This document shows positions 8,701 through 17,031 of a stretch of 22,947 bases of DNA, piece by piece (position 1 is the first letter of the stretch; each line of letters starts with the position of its first letter). The position numbers and the translations under genes are program-made. The stretch comes from Candidatus Eiseniibacteriota bacterium (GTDB lineage Bacteria; Eisenbacteria; RBG-16-71-46; JAGVPR01). The stretch is taken from positions 1-22,947 of the forward strand of contig JAGVPR010000287.1 in the NCBI GenBank assembly GCA_020052115.1, read 5' to 3'. The notes under the pieces were generated by a model, which was not told where the DNA came from, did not search any database, and saw only the letters and a list, made by a program, of their open reading frames with translations.

Positions 8701-8980
8701 CGCCCGCGGCGAGATCGGGCGAGGCGAGGGCGTGGTGGGTTTCAGCAGGGCGTTCTTCGCGGCCGGGGCCCGAAGCATTGTGGCGAGTCTCTGGGCGGTC
8801 TCCGACGAATCAACGGCGGCGCTCATGGAGGCCTTCTACAGGCACCTGTTCACGGAGAAGCAATCAGTGGCGCGCTCTCTCAATGCTGCCCGGCTCTCTC
8901 TCGTTTCCGATGGGCAGTATGCGCACCCGTACTACTGGTCACCCTTCGTGGTCATGGGTTCGGAGTACTCGCCCTGGTGA
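5798..8980 (+). CDS. Exported TPR-CHAT protein (caspase-like peptidase domain)
   Basis: 1060 residues from GTG 5798. Residues 1-27 (ITYPRRLLFIVAAVLSTLALCGQSLA) look like a signal sequence, possibly a lipoprotein signal at LALC. Residues about 130-530 are tetratricopeptide repeats of about 40-residue period (for example ALAARRAIEDRILEGRTLNG followed by GSTSYQLGNLDLALAYYRQA). A helical linker follows. Residues about 690-1055 are a CHAT domain with catalytic H919 in LATHG and C966 in LSACES, a conserved FSRAFFAAGARSIVASLW strand-helix, and the usual YYWSPFVVMGS ending. CHAT domains are clan CD cysteine peptidases related to caspases and separase. Both catalytic residues are present, so activity is plausible. 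The gene starts 123 nt after the PrsW-like gene and is the last plus-strand gene before a convergent hairpin. Export is less usual for a CHAT effector; the substrate is unknown. Confidence 0.93.
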   Translation: MITYPRRLLFIVAAVLSTLALCGQSLALDPVAAFLARADSIGAAGGAGALDGFVSGHASVVGAAVGQLVDRALEASAAGGAAAAQGAAQADFALAERLAQSYEKHAGSRVLRDLVGTSRAWDSGQIGLRRQAKDLEKQAAEARGRGDFDGAITSMSGAMKLYEQIGDRRSVAVLWGSLGVAHWSKGDFAAAAEQYEKALAARRAIEDRILEGRTLNGLGSTSYQLGNLDLALAYYRQAVELRRETEDIEGLATSLTYLGNTYLAIGRTPDARTSLEQALVLVRQSGNTVQHYELLTSIASLNAEMGRIARSNESLLEALSLAEAMEDPKREIVCRNNLALNLAEAYRYGEALDQLDALRTLLDEHPDAEQTVVFHRNRGITYMRIGELEWAQDDFDALLDLSEKHRMPVFQLEALINLGYLAAELGELEEGLSYAEKARALAESLNNPKMAREALILAAQVERDLGRFEGSIAKWSTASAMDARDSLDVNMAGDQVGLASVHLLAGRSDEARRILRSMRPVIELTQDGDLAVALDFCMGHSFEKTRPDSARFYYEKGLDLLDQARAEIGGTEVRTGYLGGSRRFYFEEVTTYYAGLARGKGGAEWSALAFRTIERAKARGLLEMLDTSALASGSSEEDALLDSLYRLERSAPDYTERERRLEDQYANLRQERLESYGAGRAEAVIAGPEDIRRILPEGTALLEYALGDTASLLWVIDGRGSKIYRLPRRASLEVAVAQLRDAIAHPMPADGALLLMARRLYADILLPAEDRLKQVKDLVVVPDGILFELPFEVLLTEDPGADRAWDRLPYLARSHSITYAPSASTYLSLHSRPEPRSRRPQPVLDLLAMGDPDYSLLKSLSGRKVTLQPLPQTRREVSDIAAILKGSSVNVHLGREADEATLKAGLRDHSIRVLHLATHGIVDPAEPAASSIALCPDSSDTEDGYLRTLEVVSSSLDVGLVVLSACESARGEIGRGEGVVGFSRAFFAAGARSIVASLWAVSDESTAALMEAFYRHLFTEKQSVARSLNAARLSLVSDGQYAHPYYWSPFVVMGSEYSPW

Positions 8981-8985
8981 GTGAA

Positions 8986-9020
8986 ATGCACTGGGCGACC
9001 CTCGTGGCCGCCCAATGCAT
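8986..9020. terminator. Hairpin between convergent genes
   Basis: ATGCACTGGGCG (8986-8997) pairs with CGCCCAATGCAT (9009-9020) over 12 positions with one C/A mismatch and an 11-nt loop. It begins 5 nt after the CHAT stop. It could end transcripts from both directions, though no clear T-tract follows on either strand. Confidence 0.6.
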
Positions 9021-9064
9021 GGTTGATACGGTTCCTGTCGGCACGCGAGTCCGGCAACAGGAAT

Positions 9065-9084
9065 CCGGAACCGCGTCCTTCCGG
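9065..9084 (-). terminator. Possible weak terminator of the large matrixin gene
   Basis: CCGGAA and TTCCGG form a 6-bp stem around 8 nt, just downstream of the minus-strand stop at 9092. A second short inverted pair (TTCCTGT at 9032-9038, ACAGGAA at 9057-9063) follows. Both are weak and lack a T-run. Confidence 0.3.
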
Positions 9085-9091
9085 GTTCGTG

Positions 9092-12000
9092 CTACCTCAT
9101 CAGCAGCATCTTCTTGCTCCTGGCGAGGCCTTCGGCGTTGATCTTACAGAAGTAGACCCCGCTCGCCACGCGCCGCCGGTCGCCGTCGGTGCCGTCCCAC
9201 GCAACGCTGTACGTGCTCGGCGCCAGGTCCGCATCAACGAGGACCCTCACCAACCGACCCGTAACATCGTAAACCGCCAACCGGACATGCTCCCGCTTGT
9301 GGATCGCGAACCGGATCGTGGTGGTGCGGCTGAACGGATTCGGGAAGCCCAGGAGCGCCTGAGGAGGTTCGGGGCCGTCCGTTCCGATGATAGGCTCTCC
9401 CAATACGGTCAGCTTTCGGTCCCCTGCGGTCGTCACGATGACCTTGCCGGACCCGGTCGGGTCGAAGGCGATGTCCGCCGGGTCCTCCCCGACCGCGAGG
9501 CTGTCAACGATAGTGAACCCGACTCCGTAGGGAGGCAGCTCCTCACCCTCCTCCATGACCCCGAACCGGGGACTGATGGAGAGCACTCCGACGAGGATCC
9601 TGTCGCCCACCTCCTCGATCAAGTAGAGGAACCCACCGTCGGGCGAGATTGCCACGGTGGTCGCTCCGGAGTCGGTCCGGATGCTGGTCACAACCTGGTT
9701 CTCCCAGGGGCTCCCATTCCGCACGTCGTAGATATTGACGACCCCATCCGTAGTGAGGATGACCAGGAAGGCGCCGTCGGGAGTGATGGCCACCGTGCGC
9801 GAGCCCGATCCGCTGTTGACGCCCGTGACCACCCCGTAACTCGTGGCGGAGAGGACGAGATACCCCGACTCTATCCCGATGTAGATCAGGCCGCCGTCAG
9901 GCGAGATGGCCACCGTGCGCGACCCGGAGCCCGTGGTGATGCTCGACACGACGCTGCGGTAGGTCTCGCTGGTCGCGTCCGCATCAACCACGCTGATCGT
10001 GCCCGAACCGAAGTTGGCCACAATCAAGCGGCTACCGTCGGGAGTGATGACGATGTCCGTCGGTCCGACCCCGACCGAGAAGGCATCCACCACCTGACAG
10101 TAGGAAGGCGACGACGGGTTCGCATCAATGACCGACACCGTGCCGTCCACGTGATTGGCCACGTAAGCGAAACTCCCGGTTCGGTCAACAGTGACGGCAA
10201 CGGGATTCTCCCCGACGGCGATGGTCGCGACGTGGACCAGGTTTCGCAGGTCGATCACGCTCACATGGTTGGCGTCGGGGCTGACGGCGAATGCAAGGGC
10301 TCCATCCGGCGTGATAGAGACGCTCCGGGTGGCTGAACTCGTGGTGACGCTTCCAACAACATCGTTCATGTAGGTTACGTCAGGCGGCAGTATGGTGAAG
10401 GAGATCTCGTTGGATGTGTCGGGAAGGGCCGTGTTGATGACCTTTATAGCGTTCGTCGCGGCCCCGGCCGGGACGGCCACGCTCAGGAAGTCCGTGCCCC
10501 CGGATGTCACGTAGGCGGGCACGCTGCCGAACAGGACCGTGTTGAGGGACACCTGGCTGTTGAAGCCGTCTCCGGAGAGAACAACGCGGTCCCCGGCCTG
10601 GCCGCTCACCGGTGCAATGGACGCCAGTTCGATGAGCGGGGGCGGCTCGGTCGTGAAGCTCGACACCACGGCTTGGTCGAGCGGGCCACCTGATTCATCT
10701 CTGATGCCAGTGGTTACTTGGATCCAGAAGGTGGTGTTTGGATCGAGTGCCGTCTGTGGAGTGAGCGAGACCTTGCGATTGGCGTCAGCAAATCCGAAAA
10801 CCGCGGGTATTGCGATGAAGTCGCCATCGTGCAGGTAGAAAGAAGACGACGTGACCGTTAGGACATCCACGGGGCGGCTGAAGGCCGTCAGTGTTGCGCT
10901 CGCGATGCTGACTCCGGTCATGCCGCTGTCGGGAACGACGCTCACCAGAGCAAGTGGGAGTGTTGTCGGATCGGCGATTCCATCGGCGGCGAAGATGAGC
11001 GGTGAGCCGGTCAGGCCCGATGCGCTGGCCTGGACGGTATGCGCGCCGGCACCGAGGTCAGGTCCAAGCGTCAGGCTCGCCTCCGCGATGCCGCCGGCGT
11101 TCGTGGCGACCACCTGCTCGGTGGTGTCGACGGCGGCGAATCTCCCGCCGCCGGACGTCACCATGAACCTGACCGGTACTCCGGCAACCGGCTCGCTCAC
11201 GGCGCCGGTCACTTTGGCGCGAAGCGGTAGCGCAAGCGGCTGATTCACGACCCCTGACTGCCCGTTGCCCGAATAGACCGCGATTGCCTGTGCGGCGGTG
11301 AAGTCGTAGAGCAAGAGAGTGTCGCTGGATTCCGATAGGCAGTAGAACTGGGAGCCGTCCACCGAGTACGCAATGTCGGCGCTCGTCAGATGATCGGACG
11401 CCTCACCCGTCAACTGGAGCACGATGAGCGAGTCCGGGATGGTCTTGATCTCGAGATTGTAGAGCCCGTCCTCATGCACGTTGGCGACTGCACGATCTCC
11501 CCGCGGCGAGACTTCGATGTGTTCCTGGGTTGGGGACGACGTTCCGCCGATGGAGAGAGCCTTGCTGACGGAGGGAAGGCCCGGGGCGAACGCATCGAGC
11601 ATCACGATGGAGCGGGTTGGGTCGCCCACATGATGCCGGGTAAGGACAAGGCAACGCTCGCCATCAGGCGTGAACGAAAGCGAAACGGGCATCTGGATGG
11701 GCATCGTCCCGAAGAGATTGACCTGGTTCCCAAGCGACAGGTACTGAGGGCTCTGCGGATCGGTGTCCAGCACGACCACCGCCGGCTGATCTGGATCCTC
11801 GCGTGCCAAGTACGCCGACGTCCCTCCGGGGTGAAGCGCCATCTCGAGGACTTGGCCGTTGCCGCTCCCACCTGAAACGTCCACCGACTCGATGATCTGG
11901 TACTCGCTGGGAGAGCCAACGGTGATGTCCATACAGTGCACCATGGCCGCGCCGGGATCCGATACGAGAAGAAGCGAGCCATCCAGACTCACAGCCGCCC

Positions 12001-15000
12001 TGGCGAGGTTCGATCCGGCGATGCCCGAGAAATCAAGCGTGTGCAGCGGAACGAGGAAGTTCGCCTTCAGGCGATTGGCGGCGGCCACCAGCACGTGGCC
12101 GGAGTCCGGCAGCACGACGAAAGCGCGCTCGCCATCCGGAGCGAACGCGATGTCGGAAGCGTTGGATCCGAGCGCGAGCGATCCTGCATACGTGTGGTAC
12201 TGCGGGCTCTCGCTGTCCACTACGAGGGCGTGAAGACCTCCCGACTCATCCGCCAGGGCGAGGTAATCGCCCCGGGGTGAGGGCTGCATAACTGCACCGC
12301 CGTCCGCCGTCGGCGACGGCGTGCCCGGAAGATCCGCAGCGGGTCTGAGCATCTCGTCCTCGGTCGTTCCAAGGAGCTCAAACATCCAACTGTTGGATTC
12401 CATGTGCGGTGCGCCCTGCACGAATGTCGCCAAGCGAACCATGCCGGACGTGGCCGCGGCAGGCACTTCGACGGTCAGGGCGACATCGGTCAGCCGATCG
12501 GGTTCCGTCCAAACGCCACCCGTGCCGTTGAACAACACCCTGGCGCCGTCCTCTGCCGCGAACCCCGAACCCGCGAGGACCAGCTTGGTCCCGACGGGGC
12601 CGGCGCGCCGCGACAACGACCCCAGCGACGGCCCGACACCCACGGCAGTGGCGACGAGCTTGGCTTCTGCTTCCGAGATCGTGAAGGCATAGTCGCCGTC
12701 GGGGGACAGTTCGATGCCGATCGGGTTCTCGGGAAGGCTGACAGTCGCCACGACGGAGAGGAAACTCTCCGAGGTTTCTCTCAAGTCAATCGCGCTCAGC
12801 ATGTCGAGTTCGCGATTCACGACCAGCGCAAAGGCGCCACCGGGCGTGAGACACGCGCCATAAAGCGTGCCTCCGGTCCTCACTCTCCAAAGGGAGACAC
12901 CTTGGCTGAGTGATGCCACGCTCAGGAAACCAGCCTCGTCACATATGTAGGCGCGGTCCATAACCGCGTCCACGGCGACGTCCCTCGGGTAGGTTCCGAT
13001 GCTAGCGCTCTGAGTCACGAGGTTGGAGTCGAGGTCCGCGACCTGCATCTTCCCCGTTCCCGTCAAAGCCAACAGGAAATCGCCTGCGGGGTCAATGGCC
13101 AGGTCACCGCGGACACTGGCGTCCACTCCCGCGATGACCCCGATCTGCGTTTCGAACGAGGGGCTTGCCTCGTCGATGTCCCACACCTGGATTTGGCCCT
13201 CATCGGTCGGGATGAACGCGCGCGTGCCGCTCGGGTCGATCAAGATCCCTCGAGGCACGGCTCCGACGGGCTTCTCGCTCAGCACCCCCATGGAGCCCGG
13301 TGTGGCGTTCAGCCGGTAGAGCATCCCGGTCGCGCTGCTCACGCCGTACACCCTGTTGTTTGCCGGGCCGGCGTCAATGTCGGTCAGGCCTCCCGTGATG
13401 GGGATCTGGGTGGCAGTCATGTAGCCGGGTGCGCCGGGAGTGGTGACCACGGCGGCCGCCCCTGTCTCCGTGGCCACAAACGCGAACCCGCCGTCGGGCA
13501 TGACGGTAAGAGCTCGCGGCGTCGCGCCAAGCACGCAGACGCCTGACTCCAGACCCTTCGGCACCTCGTCCGACCCGAGCACCGTGAACTGGAGGTCGTT
13601 GCTTGTCTCGCCTTGAGTCGGGTTGTACACGTTCACGGCTCCCGATGAGGCCGCATCGGGAACCAGGACCACGAGCTGCATGGATGACCCCTGCAGCACC
13701 GTCGCCGGGATTCCGTTGAATCTCACGATGTTGTTCGTGGGCACAGGGTCGAAACCCTTGCCGTTCACCGCGACCATCATGCCGACCACGCCCTTGCTCG
13801 GCGAGAGGCTCGTCATCGCCACGTCGGGCTCCGGCTCGGTCGTGAAGTGCATCACGAATTCCTGAGCCAACCCGTTCCCGAATCCGTCCTCGAGGCCGGT
13901 CTCCAGTGTCAGCTTGTAGGTTGAAGCAAACGCGAGCTCAGCCATCGGTACGAAGGCAATCAGCGAGTCTTCTCTGAGGAAGGCGGCGTTGCCGGGTACG
14001 AACACGTGAGTCGTCGTGTCCGTGAGGCTGAAGTTCCCCTGAAGCGTCTCCGAGTTCATGCGTTCGGAGAGAGAGAGCAGGATTGCCGCGTCGATGGGTA
14101 CCCCGGCGGCATTGGTGTCGGGAACGGTGGACACGACGGTCGGATGGACATCGTCAATGTTGGTGACGATATCAGCGACGGCGGCGGGGAGGCCGGCCGT
14201 GACGGTTATCGGGCCGCGGTCGCCGGCGTTGTCGTGGGCGGACTCAGCGGAGTCCCAAGACTCGGGGACGAACATCGTCAGCGGCATGCCTGCGACGTAG
14301 TCGTTGATGTAGGCCGGCCGAATGTAGCCGACGGCGGAGCTTCCGTCGAGAGGGTGAATAGTGATGTAGTAGTCTCCGTCGGGCAGTCCGATGAACTCAT
14401 AGCTCCCGTCGGGAAGCGTGTACTCGCAGCCCGAGGTGTCGTCTCTGGCCACACTGAGGGCAAAGACCACAGCTCCCGCTATCGGGTTACTGGTGTAACC
14501 GTCGGTCACGGTTCCCCCGAGGCGGCTGGCCGACGCCATCGTTGCCGGCGTACCGTAGGCTTTCACTATCTGAGACTTCTCGTCCCATTCGAGCGATGCC
14601 GGCCCGGTGCCCTCGGGGAGAACGAAGTACATGGTCGGGGACTTGGCCGCGGTGTGCGCGATCCCGAAGAAGTGGCCGATTTCATGGGCAAGGACCGCCT
14701 CGAGGTAGATGCCGTCGGGCGGGCCCTGAGTGTCGGTGCGGAAGGAAAGGAGAGGGTTGAAGATCAGATCGGAATCCGCGATTTCGCCGGGCCGGCGCCA
14801 TCCATTGGCAAACCATGTGGCCTCGGTGAATGACGTGGTAAGCCCCACGGCGATAGTGCCGGCCCCGAATTGATAGTCGGGGTCCTCGAACGTGATGAGG
14901 TTCACTCCGTCGAGGGCCTGAGCGTCTTTCTGAGTTGTTGCCACCGGGCTGCTTACCGCGGCGACGATGCCGGGGATGGTGGTCCAGGAAGCGAAGGCGT

Positions 15001-16459
15001 CCTGCGCCGCCACGAGGTCACTGCCGTCGCTTATCCCGGGCGCGCCCTGGTTATACCACTTGCAGGCAAGCGGGAACGCCGTGCGATCCCAGTACTCGAT
15101 GTGCCGCGCGCTCACGCCGTCATCCATGCAGCCGTCCCCATTGCCGTCGAAGGGCGAGGGATTCACGCCCGGACAGAGATCGTCGGCGTCGAGCACGCCA
15201 TCCGCATCCGAATCGGCGCCGCAGACGAGCGGGACGTCGTCGACAACGGGGGCGGTCGTGTTAGCCGCATAGATCGCGACGTTGTCGAAAATCGGAGCGG
15301 GGGTGCGAGGCAAGCATGTTCCGCCGCTCTCTGTGCAGTAGTCAAAGGCCCAGAGGCGGACCTTGATCTGAGTCGTGCCAGCGGGAATGAGTGATGTGAT
15401 ATCCCAGGTAACGGTGTAGAAGCCGGTGTTTCCCCATACCATGAATGCGTAATCCGTCCAAGCCCCCCCTTGCTGGGGGGGAGGGGCGGCAATGCCGTAG
15501 CGGTAGTACACCTGGCCGGTCTGGGGAAGATTGGCATAGACATCGAACTTCAAGAGGTACTGAGTCGCACCCGTGGGTATCGCGATGGCGGCTGATTCGA
15601 TTCCGATCTCGATCGGCGTCTCGGGCGCCTCGGTGGGAAAGACACCGGAGATCGGGTCATAGGCGACCCAACTGAAGCAGTAGTCGTCGCAGGGGAGGCT
15701 GCTGGTGCAGCCCGGGATCTCTTCGAGACGGAACGCGGCGGGACCCGGCGCTGGGCCGGAAGCGATCCAGTCGTTGTCGCTTGATTCGAAATCATCCGTC
15801 GGGAAGCCGGTCACCTGCACATAATCCAGGCGTGCGGCGCCGTCGGTGTTGTATTGGCCGTCTTCGTCGCTCCATCCGCCGTCCGATGTGAACCTAAAGC
15901 GGATGACGACGGGATTCCCGGCGTAGGCGTTCAGGCTGGTAGACCCCGTGACAAGTCCCGCCGAGAGTCCGGTCCAGGTTCGGAGAACGGTGTAGTTCTG
16001 CCCTCCGTTGGTTGATACGTCGAGGTACAAGAAATCGAAATCGAGCTCGGTATCGTATTGGAGTCTGTAAGAGATGCTCACCGAACCAGCCGGCAAGCTG
16101 AACGACTTCGTCAAATACTGAATCCAGTTGTTGCCGTAGCCCGTCCAGCCGGGAGTCTCAGTGCCGCACCACATCACACCGACCGAACTGTAAGTCGCCC
16201 GGTGCCAGTAGGCCGGCTGTGCCGTGAGGTCGGTGGGTACCCAGCCGCCTGCGCCTTGCTGGAAGTCCTCCCAGTAGACGCATGTCAGCCCATTAGCCGT
16301 GGGAGCCTGGAGCTTGGACAGCCCATCGGCCGGCTCGGCAATCGGAGGCAGCGGGCGATCCCTGCCCTCGGCGAATGGACTCAAGGCGAAGACCGAGGCA
16401 AGCAGACAAACAAGCACCAACGCAGGGCCGGTCGCGCGCGGCGTGTGCGGGGTCGTCAT
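9092..16459 (-). CDS. Giant secreted matrixin-type metalloprotease with three TIG/beta-propeller modules and a FlgD-like C-terminal domain
   Basis: 2455 residues. The order read by eye is: signal sequence (1-31); a galactose-binding/MAM-like beta-sandwich around 55-225 and a second such region to about 400; thrombospondin type 3-like Asp-rich calcium motifs (416-448, DSDADGVLDADD); matrixin catalytic domain with HEIGHFFGIAH (H592, E593, H596, H602) and Met-turn M610; carboxypeptidase-regulatory-like domain (646-730); SbsA-like Ig domain (770-880); TIG, then propeller (about 880-1272); TIG, then propeller (1272-1728); Big_1-like domain (1728-1830); second SbsA-like Ig domain, TIG and propeller (1830-2365); FlgD-Ig-like domain (2368-2455) with FPNPF and YDVTGRLVRV. 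The zinc site is complete, so an active extracellular endopeptidase is likely. ATG 16459 overlaps the upstream TGA by 4 bp (ATGA), with GGTGGAG before it. The frame is uninterrupted. Confidence 0.93.
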   Translation of the reverse strand: MTTPHTPRATGPALVLVCLLASVFALSPFAEGRDRPLPPIAEPADGLSKLQAPTANGLTCVYWEDFQQGAGGWVPTDLTAQPAYWHRATYSSVGVMWCGTETPGWTGYGNNWIQYLTKSFSLPAGSVSISYRLQYDTELDFDFLYLDVSTNGGQNYTVLRTWTGLSAGLVTGSTSLNAYAGNPVVIRFRFTSDGGWSDEDGQYNTDGAARLDYVQVTGFPTDDFESSDNDWIASGPAPGPAAFRLEEIPGCTSSLPCDDYCFSWVAYDPISGVFPTEAPETPIEIGIESAAIAIPTGATQYLLKFDVYANLPQTGQVYYRYGIAAPPPQQGGAWTDYAFMVWGNTGFYTVTWDITSLIPAGTTQIKVRLWAFDYCTESGGTCLPRTPAPIFDNVAIYAANTTAPVVDDVPLVCGADSDADGVLDADDLCPGVNPSPFDGNGDGCMDDGVSARHIEYWDRTAFPLACKWYNQGAPGISDGSDLVAAQDAFASWTTIPGIVAAVSSPVATTQKDAQALDGVNLITFEDPDYQFGAGTIAVGLTTSFTEATWFANGWRRPGEIADSDLIFNPLLSFRTDTQGPPDGIYLEAVLAHEIGHFFGIAHTAAKSPTMYFVLPEGTGPASLEWDEKSQIVKAYGTPATMASASRLGGTVTDGYTSNPIAGAVVFALSVARDDTSGCEYTLPDGSYEFIGLPDGDYYITIHPLDGSSAVGYIRPAYINDYVAGMPLTMFVPESWDSAESAHDNAGDRGPITVTAGLPAAVADIVTNIDDVHPTVVSTVPDTNAAGVPIDAAILLSLSERMNSETLQGNFSLTDTTTHVFVPGNAAFLREDSLIAFVPMAELAFASTYKLTLETGLEDGFGNGLAQEFVMHFTTEPEPDVAMTSLSPSKGVVGMMVAVNGKGFDPVPTNNIVRFNGIPATVLQGSSMQLVVLVPDAASSGAVNVYNPTQGETSNDLQFTVLGSDEVPKGLESGVCVLGATPRALTVMPDGGFAFVATETGAAAVVTTPGAPGYMTATQIPITGGLTDIDAGPANNRVYGVSSATGMLYRLNATPGSMGVLSEKPVGAVPRGILIDPSGTRAFIPTDEGQIQVWDIDEASPSFETQIGVIAGVDASVRGDLAIDPAGDFLLALTGTGKMQVADLDSNLVTQSASIGTYPRDVAVDAVMDRAYICDEAGFLSVASLSQGVSLWRVRTGGTLYGACLTPGGAFALVVNRELDMLSAIDLRETSESFLSVVATVSLPENPIGIELSPDGDYAFTISEAEAKLVATAVGVGPSLGSLSRRAGPVGTKLVLAGSGFAAEDGARVLFNGTGGVWTEPDRLTDVALTVEVPAAATSGMVRLATFVQGAPHMESNSWMFELLGTTEDEMLRPAADLPGTPSPTADGGAVMQPSPRGDYLALADESGGLHALVVDSESPQYHTYAGSLALGSNASDIAFAPDGERAFVVLPDSGHVLVAAANRLKANFLVPLHTLDFSGIAGSNLARAAVSLDGSLLLVSDPGAAMVHCMDITVGSPSEYQIIESVDVSGGSGNGQVLEMALHPGGTSAYLAREDPDQPAVVVLDTDPQSPQYLSLGNQVNLFGTMPIQMPVSLSFTPDGERCLVLTRHHVGDPTRSIVMLDAFAPGLPSVSKALSIGGTSSPTQEHIEVSPRGDRAVANVHEDGLYNLEIKTIPDSLIVLQLTGEASDHLTSADIAYSVDGSQFYCLSESSDTLLLYDFTAAQAIAVYSGNGQSGVVNQPLALPLRAKVTGAVSEPVAGVPVRFMVTSGGGRFAAVDTTEQVVATNAGGIAEASLTLGPDLGAGAHTVQASASGLTGSPLIFAADGIADPTTLPLALVSVVPDSGMTGVSIASATLTAFSRPVDVLTVTSSSFYLHDGDFIAIPAVFGFADANRKVSLTPQTALDPNTTFWIQVTTGIRDESGGPLDQAVVSSFTTEPPPLIELASIAPVSGQAGDRVVLSGDGFNSQVSLNTVLFGSVPAYVTSGGTDFLSVAVPAGAATNAIKVINTALPDTSNEISFTILPPDVTYMNDVVGSVTTSSATRSVSITPDGALAFAVSPDANHVSVIDLRNLVHVATIAVGENPVAVTVDRTGSFAYVANHVDGTVSVIDANPSSPSYCQVVDAFSVGVGPTDIVITPDGSRLIVANFGSGTISVVDADATSETYRSVVSSITTGSGSRTVAISPDGGLIYIGIESGYLVLSATSYGVVTGVNSGSGSRTVAITPDGAFLVILTTDGVVNIYDVRNGSPWENQVVTSIRTDSGATTVAISPDGGFLYLIEEVGDRILVGVLSISPRFGVMEEGEELPPYGVGFTIVDSLAVGEDPADIAFDPTGSGKVIVTTAGDRKLTVLGEPIIGTDGPEPPQALLGFPNPFSRTTTIRFAIHKREHVRLAVYDVTGRLVRVLVDADLAPSTYSVAWDGTDGDRRRVASGVYFCKINAEGLARSKKMLLMR
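9629..10355 (-). repeat. Beta-propeller blade repeats in the third propeller
   Basis: At least four near-identical blade segments are encoded here: SSATRSVSITPDGA, SGSRTVAISPDGG, SGSRTVAITPDGA and SGATTVAISPDGG. The DNA is also similar, for example GATGGCCACCGTGCGCGA occurs at about 9788 and 9906. This is closer than between blades of the two other propellers, implying recent internal duplication. Confidence 0.7.
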
Positions 16460-17031
16460 CGCTCCACCCCAGGATTCCGGCTGCCGCTCAGCGCCTGGTT
16501 GATGAACTGCTCGAGTGTGGCTTGTCGCTGAGGCAAAGAGCGATCCGATCTACTCGGCGAAGGCGCGCCGAGCAGGTTCACGCCCTCGAGCGGCGGTCCC
16601 TCGATGTACGCGGCGTTGGTCGCCGCGTCGCGCACGATCTTGAACTTGCCCTGCGAGAATCCCGCGACCCGGAAGTCCGAAGGGCCGGAAGGCTCCGCGA
16701 ACAACAGCACTTCCTCCCCCACGGTCCACTGCAAGGCGCCCTGGACGGTCACCTTGACCGTTCCGACGACGCCCCCCGGCTGGATCACATCAATCGTCGG
16801 ACGAACGCCGCCCTTGTAGGTCTCGTCCACGGCGAGGCGGGTTCGCGTGAAGATCTTGGTGTGTCTGCTGTTCCAGTAGGATTCAACGCTCTGGACTCTA
16901 CCGCGGATCACGAGAGCGGCTTCTTCTCCCAAGTCCTGAGGGCTCATGTAGAGAATCTGACTACCTTGAGCCGATGAACCCACACCTGCCAGCAGCAGCA
17001 CAAGCGCCAGGAATGATACGCAGCGGCACAT
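16456..17031 (-). CDS. Small exported protein paired with the matrixin
   Basis: 191 residues with a cleavable-looking signal sequence (MCRCVSFLALVLLLAGVGSSAQG). The mature part reads as a small beta-rich domain: VIRGRVQSVES, a Thr-rich strand, YKGG, a GG-V-GTVKVTV stretch, VGEEVLLFAE and SQGKFKIVRD. From memory, proteins with this pattern commonly sit directly beside secreted matrixin-like proteases, but I cannot name a Pfam family with certainty. It has no catalytic motif. AAAGGGG lies 6 nt before ATG 17031. Its TGA overlaps the ATG of the protease gene by 4 bp, so the two should be made together. An inhibitor, chaperone or surface partner of the protease would fit the context, but that is inference. 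The last 40 residues (PSPSRSDRSLPQRQ...) look disordered. Confidence 0.85.
   Translation of the reverse strand: MCRCVSFLALVLLLAGVGSSAQGSQILYMSPQDLGEEAALVIRGRVQSVESYWNSRHTKIFTRTRLAVDETYKGGVRPTIDVIQPGGVVGTVKVTVQGALQWTVGEEVLLFAEPSGPSDFRVAGFSQGKFKIVRDAATNAAYIEGPPLEGVNLLGAPSPSRSDRSLPQRQATLEQFINQALSGSRNPGVER

Noticed and set aside
8981..10336. 451-codon plus-strand frame right after the CHAT gene
   Set aside because: It lies opposite the propeller and FlgD-like coding region of the matrixin, has no ribosome-binding site, and reads as Arg/Asp/His-rich low-complexity sequence.
14006..14833. 275-codon plus-strand frame inside the matrixin region
   Set aside because: It is opposite the catalytic and Ig-like coding sequence, which has clear motifs, and the product has no recognisable feature.
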